A stretch of DNA of 5,773 nucleotides, taken from an uncultured Collinsella sp. (GTDB taxonomy: Bacteria > Actinomycetota > Coriobacteriia > Coriobacteriales > Coriobacteriaceae). This document shows, one piece after another, positions 1 through 5,773 of this stretch. Both the position numbers and the translations under genes were made by a program. The DNA lies in the NCBI GenBank assembly GCA_902464485.1, contig CABQJJ010000097.1:1-5773 (forward strand). The letters run 5' to 3'. How positions within the stretch are numbered: the first letter of the stretch is position 1; each line of letters starts with the position of its first letter. The notes beneath the pieces were generated by a model. It was given only the letters and a program-made list of their open reading frames with translations, was not told the DNA's origin and did no database searches.

Positions 1-25
1 GGCGGCTTTGTAAAGCCGTTTGGCC

Positions 26-47
26 CCACCCGCATAGCGGGTGGTTT
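26..47 (+). terminator. Possible terminator of a plus-strand gene lying left of the window
   Basis: CCACCCGC (26-33) and GCGGGTGG (37-44) form a perfect 8-bp stem with an ATA loop. On the plus strand it is followed by TTTCTG; on the minus strand no T-run follows. A second small hairpin (CGGCTTT 3-9 with AAAGCCG 12-18) lies just before it. The short T-run makes this a weak call. It would imply that a convergent gene ends left of position 1. Confidence 0.4.
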
Positions 48-51
48 CTGA

Positions 52-74
52 TGCGGCGCGCTGCGCGCCCCGCA
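52..74. repeat. GC-rich imperfect palindrome between the two terminator-like hairpins
   Basis: The stretch pairs TGCGG (52-56) with CCGCA (70-74). Inside it, CGCG (57-60) can pair with CGCG (64-67); an alternative register pairs GGCGCG (55-60) with CGCGCC (64-69). A further short hairpin, AGGC/GCCT with loop TAAA (76-87), follows. No T-run adjoins it in either direction, so it may be an extra folded 3' element or a small intergenic repeat. No coding potential is visible in 1-157. Confidence 0.45.
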
Positions 75-94
75 CAGGCTAAAGCCTTTAACAA

Positions 95-129
95 AAACGG
101 GTGGTAGCCGGCACGGCTACCACCCGTTT
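95..129 (-). terminator. Rho-independent terminator of the regulator-activase operon
   Basis: A perfect 16-bp inverted repeat (95-110 pairing with 114-129, arms AAACGGGTGGTAGCCG and its complement) has a 3-base loop. Read on the minus strand, the GC-rich stem runs into TTTTTGTT, the expected U-tract. It begins 28 bases after the activase stop codon (158-160). In the plus direction the stem is followed only by TTTGTCTC, so it fits the minus-strand operon better, though weak termination both ways is possible. Confidence 0.9.
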
Positions 130-157
130 GTCTCATATCCGGCTCGAAGTAGGCCAA

Positions 158-3100
158 CTACTTCTTGATGCCGCGTCCTAGACGCTTGGCGACCGATGCC
201 ACGGCCTCCTCGCTCACCGAGCCACAGCTCACGCAGCCGTCATGGGCGCGCATCTGTCCGGTGACCTCGTCCATCGCGAGCGGCGCCACCTTCTCGAGCT
301 TAAAGCCCTTGCCAGCGCGCATATTTTCCTTGGCAACGCTGATCATGAGCTTAATGCGGTTGAGCTGGTTAACCTCGGACGCACCGGGATCGTAGTCCAC
401 CGCGACGATGTTGCTCTCGGGGTGCTGACGTCGCAGCTCCTTGATCACGGCCTTGCCCACCACGTGGTTGGGCAGGCACGCGAAGGGCTGCGTGCAGATG
501 ATGTTGGGCGCGCCATGGTCGATCAGGTCGAGCATCTCGGCCGTGAGCAGCCAGCCCTCGCCCATGTTGTTGCACACCGAAAGCACCGTACGGGCCTTGT
601 CAGCCATGGTGCCAATGCGCTCGGGTGCCTCAAAGCGCTCGGACTTCTCGAGCAGCTCCTCCACCGGTGTACGCATCCAGTCCACGAGTTTGATGAGCGC
701 CTGCATACCAGCGCGCGTAGTGGCAGAGCTTCCCAGCTCGTCCTTCTGCAGCTCGGCATTGCTCATGGAGTACAGGAAGAAATCGAGCAGCCCCGGCACC
801 ACGGCCTCGCAGCCCTCGCGCTCGATCACGTCGACCACGTGGTTGTTGGCCGTCGGATGGAACTTGACTAGGATCTCACCGACCACACCGACACGCGGCT
901 TGGTGCCCTCGCCTACGAGCGGCATGGTGTCGAACGCGCGGATGGCCTCGCGGCACAGCTTGGTGTAGTTGTGGCGGTTGAACTTGGGCGCCAGCTTGCG
1001 GGCTCGTGCCATGTACTCCTCGTAGAGCGCGTTGGCAGCACCGGACGTGGCCTCGTACGGGCGGCAGCGATAGAGCATCTGCATCATCACGTCGCCAAAG
1101 AGTACCGCGTAGACTGCCTGCTTAAGCAGCGCCGGCGTAATCTTAAAGCCGGGGTTGTCCTCGCCGAGCGCCACGGCCGAAAGCGAGATCACCGGAATCT
1201 CGGGGTGGCCGCTCTCGCGCAGGGCCTTGCGGATGAGCGCGATGTAGTTGGTGGCACGGCAGCCGCCGCCAGTCTGGCTGATAACCACGGCCGTCTTGGA
1301 CAGGTCGTACCGACCGCTCTCGATGGCCTCCATGATCTGGCCCGTCACCAGGATCGACGGATAGCAGATGTCGTTGTTCACGTAGCGCAGGCCGGCCTCG
1401 ACGGCATCGTGATCGGTCGAGGGCAGCAGCTCCAGGTTATAGCCGGCACCGCGGAACACCTCTTTGACCAGGTCAAAATGAATCGGCGCCATCTGCGGGC
1501 ACAGGATGGTGTAGCCCTCGTCGCGCATCTGCTCGGTAAAGGGCACCTTGGGCCACGCGGTCGAAGCGCTCTCGCGCTGAGCCTCAAACGTGTACTTGCG
1601 GCTCGCGAACGCGGGGGCATCCGTGGAGGGCGCCACCGGCGCGGCATCGCCCTGCTCGTAGGCCTCGCCCGCGGCCGTGGCCTCGGCCAAGCGCTCGGCC
1701 TCCTGGTCCTTGAGCGCGGCCATGAGCGAGCGGATGCGGATGCGCGCGGCGCCCAGGTTGGACACCTCATCGATCTTGAGCACGGTGTAGATCTTGCCGC
1801 TGGCCTCCAAGATCTCCTGCACCTGGTCGGTGGTCAGGGCGTCCAAGCCGCAGCCGAAGGAGTTGAGCTGGATCAGGTCCAGGTCGTTGCGCATCGTCAC
1901 AAAACGGGCGACGGCGTACAGGCGGCTGTGGTACATCCACTGGTCGACGACGCGAATCGGACGCTCGGGCTTCACCAGATGCGCAAGCGAATCCTCGGTA
2001 AAGACCGCAAAGCCAAAGCTCGAGATAAGCTCGGGCAGGGCGTGGTTGATCTCGGGGTCGTTATGGTAGGGACGGCCGGCGAGCACAATGCCGTGGCCAC
2101 CGTGGTCCTCGACCCACTTAAGAGCCTCCTCGCCCATGGTCTGGATGTCCTCGTGGAAACGCGCGTCGGCCTCATAGGCAGCGTTGACGGCGGCATCGAC
2201 CTCGGAGCGCGTGATTTTAGGACCGCGCACGCGACCGCGACCGGCTTGCGAATCGGCCACGCGGTCGACGGCAAGCACCTGATACAGGCGGCGCTTGAGC
2301 TCGGTCTTATCGTGATACGGCACAAACGGATACAGGAACTCGATGTTCTGCTCGCGGATCTCGTCGATGTTGAGTGCCAACGCCGTGGGGTAGCTCATGA
2401 CGATGGGGCAGTTGTAACAGTTGCCAGCGGTCGGATCCTCCTTGCGCTCCCAGCGCACGCACGGCATCCAGATAAAGTCGACATCGCGGTCGATAAGGTT
2501 CATCACATGGCCGTGGCTCATCTTGGCCGGGTAGCACACGCTCTCGGACGGCATGGACTCGATGCCCGCCTGGTAGGTCTTCTTGCTCGACTGGTCGGAC
2601 AGCTGCACGCTAAAGCCCAAGCGCGTAAAGAACGCGTGCCAGAAGGGGTAGTTCTCGTACATGTTGAGTGCGCGCGGGATGCCGACGGTGCCGCGCGGGG
2701 CCTCGTCGGGGCTCAGGACCTCGCGGTTAAAGAGCAGCTCGTTTTTCTTTTTGAAGAGGTTGGGGGCCTCGGTCTTTTGCTTTTTGTGGCCGGCGCCCTT
2801 CTCGCAGCGGTTGCCGGTAATGAAGCGCCTGCCGCCGCCAAAGTCGTTGACGGTAAGCTGGCAGTTGTTAGAGCAACGGCCGCAGCGGACATGCTTTTGC
2901 GTCACGGTGAGGTGCGCGATGTCCTCGGCAGAAAGAATGGTCGAAGTGCCGTCGGCGCCGGCGCGATCGCGGGCGAGCAGGGCCGCACCGTAGGCGCCCA
3001 TGCAGCCGGCGATGTCGGGGCGCACGGCATGAACGCCGGTGAGCTGTTCAAACGCGCGCAGTGTCGCATCGGACATAAAGGTGCCGCCTTGGACGATCAC

Positions 3101-4963
3101 CTGGCTGCCGATTTCCTTGGGGTCACGCAGCTTAATGACCTTGAACAGGGCATTCTTGATGACGGAATAGGACAGGCCGGCCGCGATGTCGCCCACCGTG
3201 GCACCTTCCTTTTGCGCCTGCTTGACGCGCGAGTTCATAAAGACCGTGCAGCGGCTGCCCAGGTCGACCGGGGCCTTGGCATGGATGGCGGCATCGGCGA
3301 ACGCGCGCACGTCCATGTTCATAGACACGGCGAAACTCTCGATAAAGCTACCGCAACCCGACGAGCAGGCCTCGTTGAGCATGATGTGCTCGATGACGCC
3401 GTCCTTGACGCGCAGGCACTTCATGTCCTGGCCACCAATGTCCAAGATGAACTCGACACCGGGCAGGAATGCCTTGGCGCCGCGCAGGTGCGCAACGGTC
3501 TCGATCTCGCCGGAGTCGGCCTTGAGGGCCTCGATGAGCAGCGCCTCGCCGTAGCCCGTGGTGGTCACGTGGCCGATGGTGCAGCCCGCGGGGATGTGGT
3601 TGTAGAAATCGGCCATGATGACCTTGGCCGTGCCCAGGATGTCGCCGTTGTTGTTGCCGTACCAGGTGTGCAACAGCTGGCCGTCCTCGCCCACGAGCGC
3701 GGCCTTCATGGTGGTGGAACCGGCGTCGATGCCAATGAAAACGCGACCGGTGTAGCCTTCGAGCTTGCCCTTGGGGACGACCTCGGTGTCGTGGCGAGTC
3801 TTGAACTCGGCAAAGTCCTCGTCGGTGGCAAAGAGCGGATCCAGACGCTCGACCTCGGCGCCCTGCGTGTCACCCAGGGCATCGATAGCCTCGATAAGCT
3901 GCGGGAACGTGCTGAGCTTATTGGACTCGTGAGCCATGGCAGCGCCGCTCGCCACAAACAGGTGAGCGTTTTGGGGCACGATACGGTGCTCCTCGTCCAG
4001 GTTGAGCGTGAGGTAGAAGCGGTGGCGCAGCTCGGACAGGTACTGCAGCGGGCCGCCCAGGAAGGCGACATTGCCGCGGATGGGACGACCGCACGCCAGG
4101 CCCGAGATGGTCTGGGTCACGACGGCCTGGAAGATGGAGGCGGCCACGTCCTCGGGGCGGGCGCCCTCGTTGAGCAGCGGCTGGACGTCGGTCTTGGCAA
4201 AAACGCCGCAGCGGCTGGCAATGGGATAGATGGTGGTGGCGTTGGCCGCGAGTTCGTTAAGGCCGCTGGCATCGGTGTGCAGCAGGGTTGCCATCTGGTC
4301 GATGAACGCGCCCGTGCCGCCGGCGCAGGTGCCGTTCATACGCTGCTCGATGCCGTTGTCGAAGTAGATGATCTTAGCGTCCTCGCCGCCCAGCTCGATG
4401 GCGACGTCGGTGGCCGGGATGAGGGTCTCGACGGCACGCTTGCTAGCAATGACCTCCTGGACAAACTCCAGGTCGAGCCACTGGGACAGCAGCAGGCCGC
4501 CCGAGCCGGTAATGGCGCAGGTCATCTGGGCCGTCGGCAGCACCGTCGCGGCGCCCTCGAACAGGTCGCGGGCGCAGGCGCGGACGTCGGTGTGGTGGCG
4601 CTGGTACTTGGCGTAGACGATCTGGTTGTCGTCGTTGAGCACGGCGAGTTTAACGGTGGTGGAGCCCACGTCGATGCCCAGGTGCAGGTTGCCACGAGCG
4701 TTCTCGGGGTTGAAGATCGCGCCTTCGGGGGCGTGGGCGGCGGTGACGCCTGCGGGATCGGCGGCGGTGGAAGGCGCGGGCGCGTTGGCAGCCTCGCTAG
4801 CGGCGGACGCCTCCCCTGCCGCGTTCTTGGCATCGGCAACTGCCTCGGCAACTTTCTCAGCAGCCGCGGTCGCGGCCTTCTGCGCGGCGTCCACCACGGC
4901 GGGTGCAGCCTCACGCGCGGCAGCGACCATACGGCCCTTTATGCCCTCGACGAGTTTGCTCAT
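158..4963 (-). CDS. Giant fused 2-hydroxyacyl-CoA dehydratase activase-related protein
   Basis: This 1601-residue protein probably performs ATP-driven low-potential electron transfer in the cytoplasm; its substrate is unknown. Residues 1-91 are an Ala-rich helical, then Pro/Ala, extension. ASKHA domain 1 (about 92-345) shows GIDVGSTTVK (96-105), ELGGEDAK (190-197) and Cys213/Cys252. ASKHA domain 2 (about 408-663) shows GIDAGSTTMK (411-420), DIGGQDMK (508-515) and Cys533/Cys572. Both Cys pairs are 39 apart, as I recall for the [4Fe-4S] ligands of HgdC (about 260 residues). Cys694/697/701/720 follow. A DUF2229/COG3580-like module (about 758-1085) and a COG3581-like module (about 1149-1555) resemble each other and HgdB-type dehydratase subunits. 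A CxxC (1577-1580) lies near the C-terminus. It follows the TetR gene after 11 bp and precedes a terminator. Met1 has GAGGAG 5 bases upstream; Met12 (weak AAGGG) is a less likely start. The frame is intact. Family membership is near certain; the reaction is not known. Confidence 0.95.
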   Translation of the reverse strand: MSKLVEGIKGRMVAAAREAAPAVVDAAQKAATAAAEKVAEAVADAKNAAGEASAASEAANAPAPSTAADPAGVTAAHAPEGAIFNPENARGNLHLGIDVGSTTVKLAVLNDDNQIVYAKYQRHHTDVRACARDLFEGAATVLPTAQMTCAITGSGGLLLSQWLDLEFVQEVIASKRAVETLIPATDVAIELGGEDAKIIYFDNGIEQRMNGTCAGGTGAFIDQMATLLHTDASGLNELAANATTIYPIASRCGVFAKTDVQPLLNEGARPEDVAASIFQAVVTQTISGLACGRPIRGNVAFLGGPLQYLSELRHRFYLTLNLDEEHRIVPQNAHLFVASGAAMAHESNKLSTFPQLIEAIDALGDTQGAEVERLDPLFATDEDFAEFKTRHDTEVVPKGKLEGYTGRVFIGIDAGSTTMKAALVGEDGQLLHTWYGNNNGDILGTAKVIMADFYNHIPAGCTIGHVTTTGYGEALLIEALKADSGEIETVAHLRGAKAFLPGVEFILDIGGQDMKCLRVKDGVIEHIMLNEACSSGCGSFIESFAVSMNMDVRAFADAAIHAKAPVDLGSRCTVFMNSRVKQAQKEGATVGDIAAGLSYSVIKNALFKVIKLRDPKEIGSQVIVQGGTFMSDATLRAFEQLTGVHAVRPDIAGCMGAYGAALLARDRAGADGTSTILSAEDIAHLTVTQKHVRCGRCSNNCQLTVNDFGGGRRFITGNRCEKGAGHKKQKTEAPNLFKKKNELLFNREVLSPDEAPRGTVGIPRALNMYENYPFWHAFFTRLGFSVQLSDQSSKKTYQAGIESMPSESVCYPAKMSHGHVMNLIDRDVDFIWMPCVRWERKEDPTAGNCYNCPIVMSYPTALALNIDEIREQNIEFLYPFVPYHDKTELKRRLYQVLAVDRVADSQAGRGRVRGPKITRSEVDAAVNAAYEADARFHEDIQTMGEEALKWVEDHGGHGIVLAGRPYHNDPEINHALPELISSFGFAVFTEDSLAHLVKPERPIRVVDQWMYHSRLYAVARFVTMRNDLDLIQLNSFGCGLDALTTDQVQEILEASGKIYTVLKIDEVSNLGAARIRIRSLMAALKDQEAERLAEATAAGEAYEQGDAAPVAPSTDAPAFASRKYTFEAQRESASTAWPKVPFTEQMRDEGYTILCPQMAPIHFDLVKEVFRGAGYNLELLPSTDHDAVEAGLRYVNNDICYPSILVTGQIMEAIESGRYDLSKTAVVISQTGGGCRATNYIALIRKALRESGHPEIPVISLSAVALGEDNPGFKITPALLKQAVYAVLFGDVMMQMLYRCRPYEATSGAANALYEEYMARARKLAPKFNRHNYTKLCREAIRAFDTMPLVGEGTKPRVGVVGEILVKFHPTANNHVVDVIEREGCEAVVPGLLDFFLYSMSNAELQKDELGSSATTRAGMQALIKLVDWMRTPVEELLEKSERFEAPERIGTMADKARTVLSVCNNMGEGWLLTAEMLDLIDHGAPNIICTQPFACLPNHVVGKAVIKELRRQHPESNIVAVDYDPGASEVNQLNRIKLMISVAKENMRAGKGFKLEKVAPLAMDEVTGQMRAHDGCVSCGSVSEEAVASVAKRLGRGIKK

Positions 4964-4968
4964 TGTCT

Positions 4969-4974
4969 CTCCTC
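4969..4974 (-). promoter_or_regulatory. Ribosome binding site of the activase gene, abutting the regulator stop
   Basis: The minus strand reads GAGGAG, five bases before the ATG at 4961-4963. It begins directly after the regulator's TAA (4975-4977). This supports Met1 over Met12 and suggests co-transcription with possible translational coupling. Confidence 0.8.
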
Positions 4975-5685
4975 TTAGTTGTTGGACTCGACGGCTGCGG
5001 CGGTGTCGGCCGCGTCCTCGAGCTGCAGGTTCAATAGCTTCATGCCGTATTCCGGCACATTGATATCGATGGGTTGGCCATACAGGTCACCAGGGCGCAC
5101 AAAAGCGAGCACCGTCATAATGCGCGCCATGGCCTCGGGCGATTCGGTGAGCCCACGCTCAAACCAGCGCTGAATCAGGCCGACCTCGGCACTCACGACG
5201 TAGGTGACGTAGTAGTCAAAGAACGTGCCCAGCGCCAGGCCCAAAATGCCCGTCTGCGCACGCGGCACCACAGCCTCACGCGCGGTGTCGATGATCCTTT
5301 TAATGAAAGCCTGGTCGCCGCCCGGACCCAGCAGCGCACCGATTAAGTCGCGGTTGGCCGCAAGATAACGCAGCAGATCAACCGAACCAGGCGCCGGCTC
5401 GAGCTCATCGATGTTGTGATAGAGATCAGGCAGCTGAGCTACGGTGATGAGCTCAATGCGCTCACGGATCTCGGCCAGCAAGCCGTCCTCGATTTGATTG
5501 ATAAAGTCGGGGATATCGCGGTAATGCGAATAGAACGTGCGGCGCGTAAGGCCAGCGCGCTCGGTGAGCGACGCGACATTAATGCGCGAAAGGTCGCCGC
5601 TTTCGGCAAGCTCGTCGGCAAGCGCCTGGCGAAGGGCGCGCTGCGAGCGAAGGGATCGGCGGTCGCATTTCTCGAGCTGGGACAA
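4975..5685 (-). CDS. TetR/AcrR-family transcriptional regulator
   Basis: This 236-residue protein is a likely DNA-binding repressor that responds to a small ligand, which I cannot name. The N-terminal helix-turn-helix spans about residues 14-68. Its core, NVASLTERAGLTRRTFYSHY (36-55), matches the TetR pattern in which a GLTRRTFYSHY recognition helix follows the turn. The C-terminal part, with FFDYYVTYVVSAEVGLIQRW (155-174) and GLTESPEAMARIM (178-190), fits the TetR_C_8-type ligand/dimer domain. A tail of about 40 residues (196-236) ends Ala/Asp-rich. Translation starts at TTG (5683-5685): an in-frame TAA lies 15 bases upstream, no other start codon lies between, AAGGAGG sits four bases before it, and the next in-frame Met is residue 186. 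It is the first gene of an apparent operon with the large activase gene, 11 bp away. Palindromes over its own promoter suggest autoregulation, and hence control of the activase. The family call is secure; the ligand and sign of regulation are inferred. Confidence 0.93.
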   Translation of the reverse strand: MSQLEKCDRRSLRSQRALRQALADELAESGDLSRINVASLTERAGLTRRTFYSHYRDIPDFINQIEDGLLAEIRERIELITVAQLPDLYHNIDELEPAPGSVDLLRYLAANRDLIGALLGPGGDQAFIKRIIDTAREAVVPRAQTGILGLALGTFFDYYVTYVVSAEVGLIQRWFERGLTESPEAMARIMTVLAFVRPGDLYGQPIDINVPEYGMKLLNLQLEDAADTAAAVESNN

Positions 5686-5689
5686 ACGT

Positions 5690-5696
5690 CCTCCTT
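5690..5696 (-). promoter_or_regulatory. Perfect Shine-Dalgarno that fixes the TTG start of the regulator
   Basis: The minus strand reads AAGGAGG, then ACGT, then TTG. The in-frame TAA at 5698-5700 leaves the TTG as the only usable initiation codon before residue 186. The four-base spacing is a little short. Confidence 0.85.
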
Positions 5697-5716
5697 GTTA
5701 CTCAGTCTGCGCGCTA

Positions 5717-5729
5717 TTGCACAGTGCGA
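5717..5729. promoter_or_regulatory. Second, imperfect operator-like dyad
   Basis: TTGCACAGTGCGA is a near-palindrome (half-sites TTGCAC and, on the other strand, TCGCAC, around a central A). Its left half, with the preceding A, is ATTGCACA (5716-5723), which recurs at 5735-5742 on the edge of the main palindrome, exactly 19 bp away (about two helical turns). It would sit around the predicted transcription start. It may be a second binding site for the same regulator. Confidence 0.45.
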
Positions 5730-5731
5730 GT

Positions 5732-5740
5732 ATTATTGCA
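5732..5740 (-). promoter_or_regulatory. Predicted extended -10 promoter element of the operon
   Basis: Read on the minus strand, this is TGCAATAAT, a TGn extended -10 followed by AATAAT (5 of 6 matches to TATAAT). No good -35 box lies at 16-18 bases; TTTACG (5758-5763) is the nearest candidate, with a long 20-base spacer. Transcription would start near 5724-5726, giving a leader of about 40 bases before the TTG start. The call rests on consensus matching only. Confidence 0.45.
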
Positions 5741-5751
5741 CACCGTGTGCA
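5737..5751. promoter_or_regulatory. Palindromic operator candidate (TetR autoregulation)
   Basis: TGCACACCGTGTGCA is a perfect palindrome with two 7-base arms around one central base. It begins 52 bases upstream of the regulator's TTG start and overlaps the first base of the proposed -10 element and the -35/-10 spacer. Binding there would block RNA polymerase, the usual TetR-family arrangement. That the neighbouring regulator binds it is inferred from position and symmetry only. Confidence 0.6.
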
Positions 5752-5773
5752 TCAACACGTAAAGGCAATATTT

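Noticed and set aside
1..157. CRISPR array or tRNA/small RNA gene in the noncoding left end.
   Set aside because: The repeats are inverted hairpins of differing sequence without regular spacers, and no cloverleaf or tRNA-conserved bases are present.
242..871. A 209-codon plus-strand open frame and other overlapping frames of 60-175 codons on both strands.
   Set aside because: All lie within the two convincing genes, have biased low-complexity products and no family resemblance; they are expected by-products of GC-rich coding sequence.
2804..2884. The four-Cys motif as a ferredoxin-type domain.
   Set aside because: A ferredoxin domain would show CxxCxxCxxxC, usually repeated with a CP; the spacing here (2, 3 and 18 residues between cysteines) does not match, so only a generic metal or cluster site is suggested.
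158..4963. Frameshift or artificial joining of several genes into one.
   Set aside because: The reading frame is continuous, codon use is even throughout, no internal ribosome binding site plus start stands out at domain borders, and this domain order fits a known family of large fused proteins.
971..4978. A plus-strand open frame of 1335 codons running antisense to most of the activase gene.
   Set aside because: It is codon-aligned with the minus-strand gene, so its stop codons would need TTA, CTA or TCA codons in the real gene, and these rare codons are simply absent over that stretch. Its product is low-complexity (His, Val, Gly, Ala, Arg, Leu, Asp) with no recognisable domain.
5736..5773. 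A possible divergent plus-strand promoter, with TTGCAC (5736-5741) as -35 and an AT-rich end (5768-5773).
   Set aside because: The -35 matches only three of six consensus bases and the window ends before any gene or a full -10 region can be judged.

Overview
The window reads as a chromosomal segment from a GC-rich, probably anaerobic gut actinobacterium, most likely of the class Coriobacteriia (Collinsella-like). This placement is inferred from the codon bias, from strong GGAGG-type ribosome binding sites, and from my recollection that very large fused acyl-CoA dehydratase activase-related proteins are common in that group. No rRNA or other marker confirms it.

Layout: both genes lie on the minus strand and form an apparent two-gene operon read from right to left. 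A TetR/AcrR-type regulator (4975-5685) starts at a TTG codon behind a perfect AAGGAGG. A possible promoter and a 15-bp palindrome lie just upstream (5732-5751). After only 11 bp comes a 1601-residue protein (158-4963) of the 2-hydroxyacyl-CoA dehydratase activase superfamily. A perfect 16-bp hairpin with a T-run (95-129) closes the operon. The left end (1-90) holds no gene, only further short hairpins, one of which may end a plus-strand gene lying outside the window.

The large protein is the centre of interest. In one chain it carries an alanine-rich N-terminal extension, two ASKHA ATPase/activase domains, a four-cysteine motif, and two dehydratase-like modules (COG3580-like with DUF2229, then COG3581-like). 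It ends in a short CxxC tail. Each ATPase domain has a cysteine pair spaced exactly 39 residues apart, as in the HgdC activator. The two dehydratase-like modules also look like diverged copies of each other, with three matching cysteines each. The chain can therefore be read as a pseudo-dimeric activase fused to a pseudo-heterodimeric iron-sulfur reductase or dehydratase. The inferred role is ATP-driven, low-potential electron transfer to an unknown substrate or protein, with expression controlled by the adjacent TetR regulator. No substrate-defining gene (CoA-transferase, acyl-CoA dehydrogenase or transporter) is present to tell which pathway it serves.
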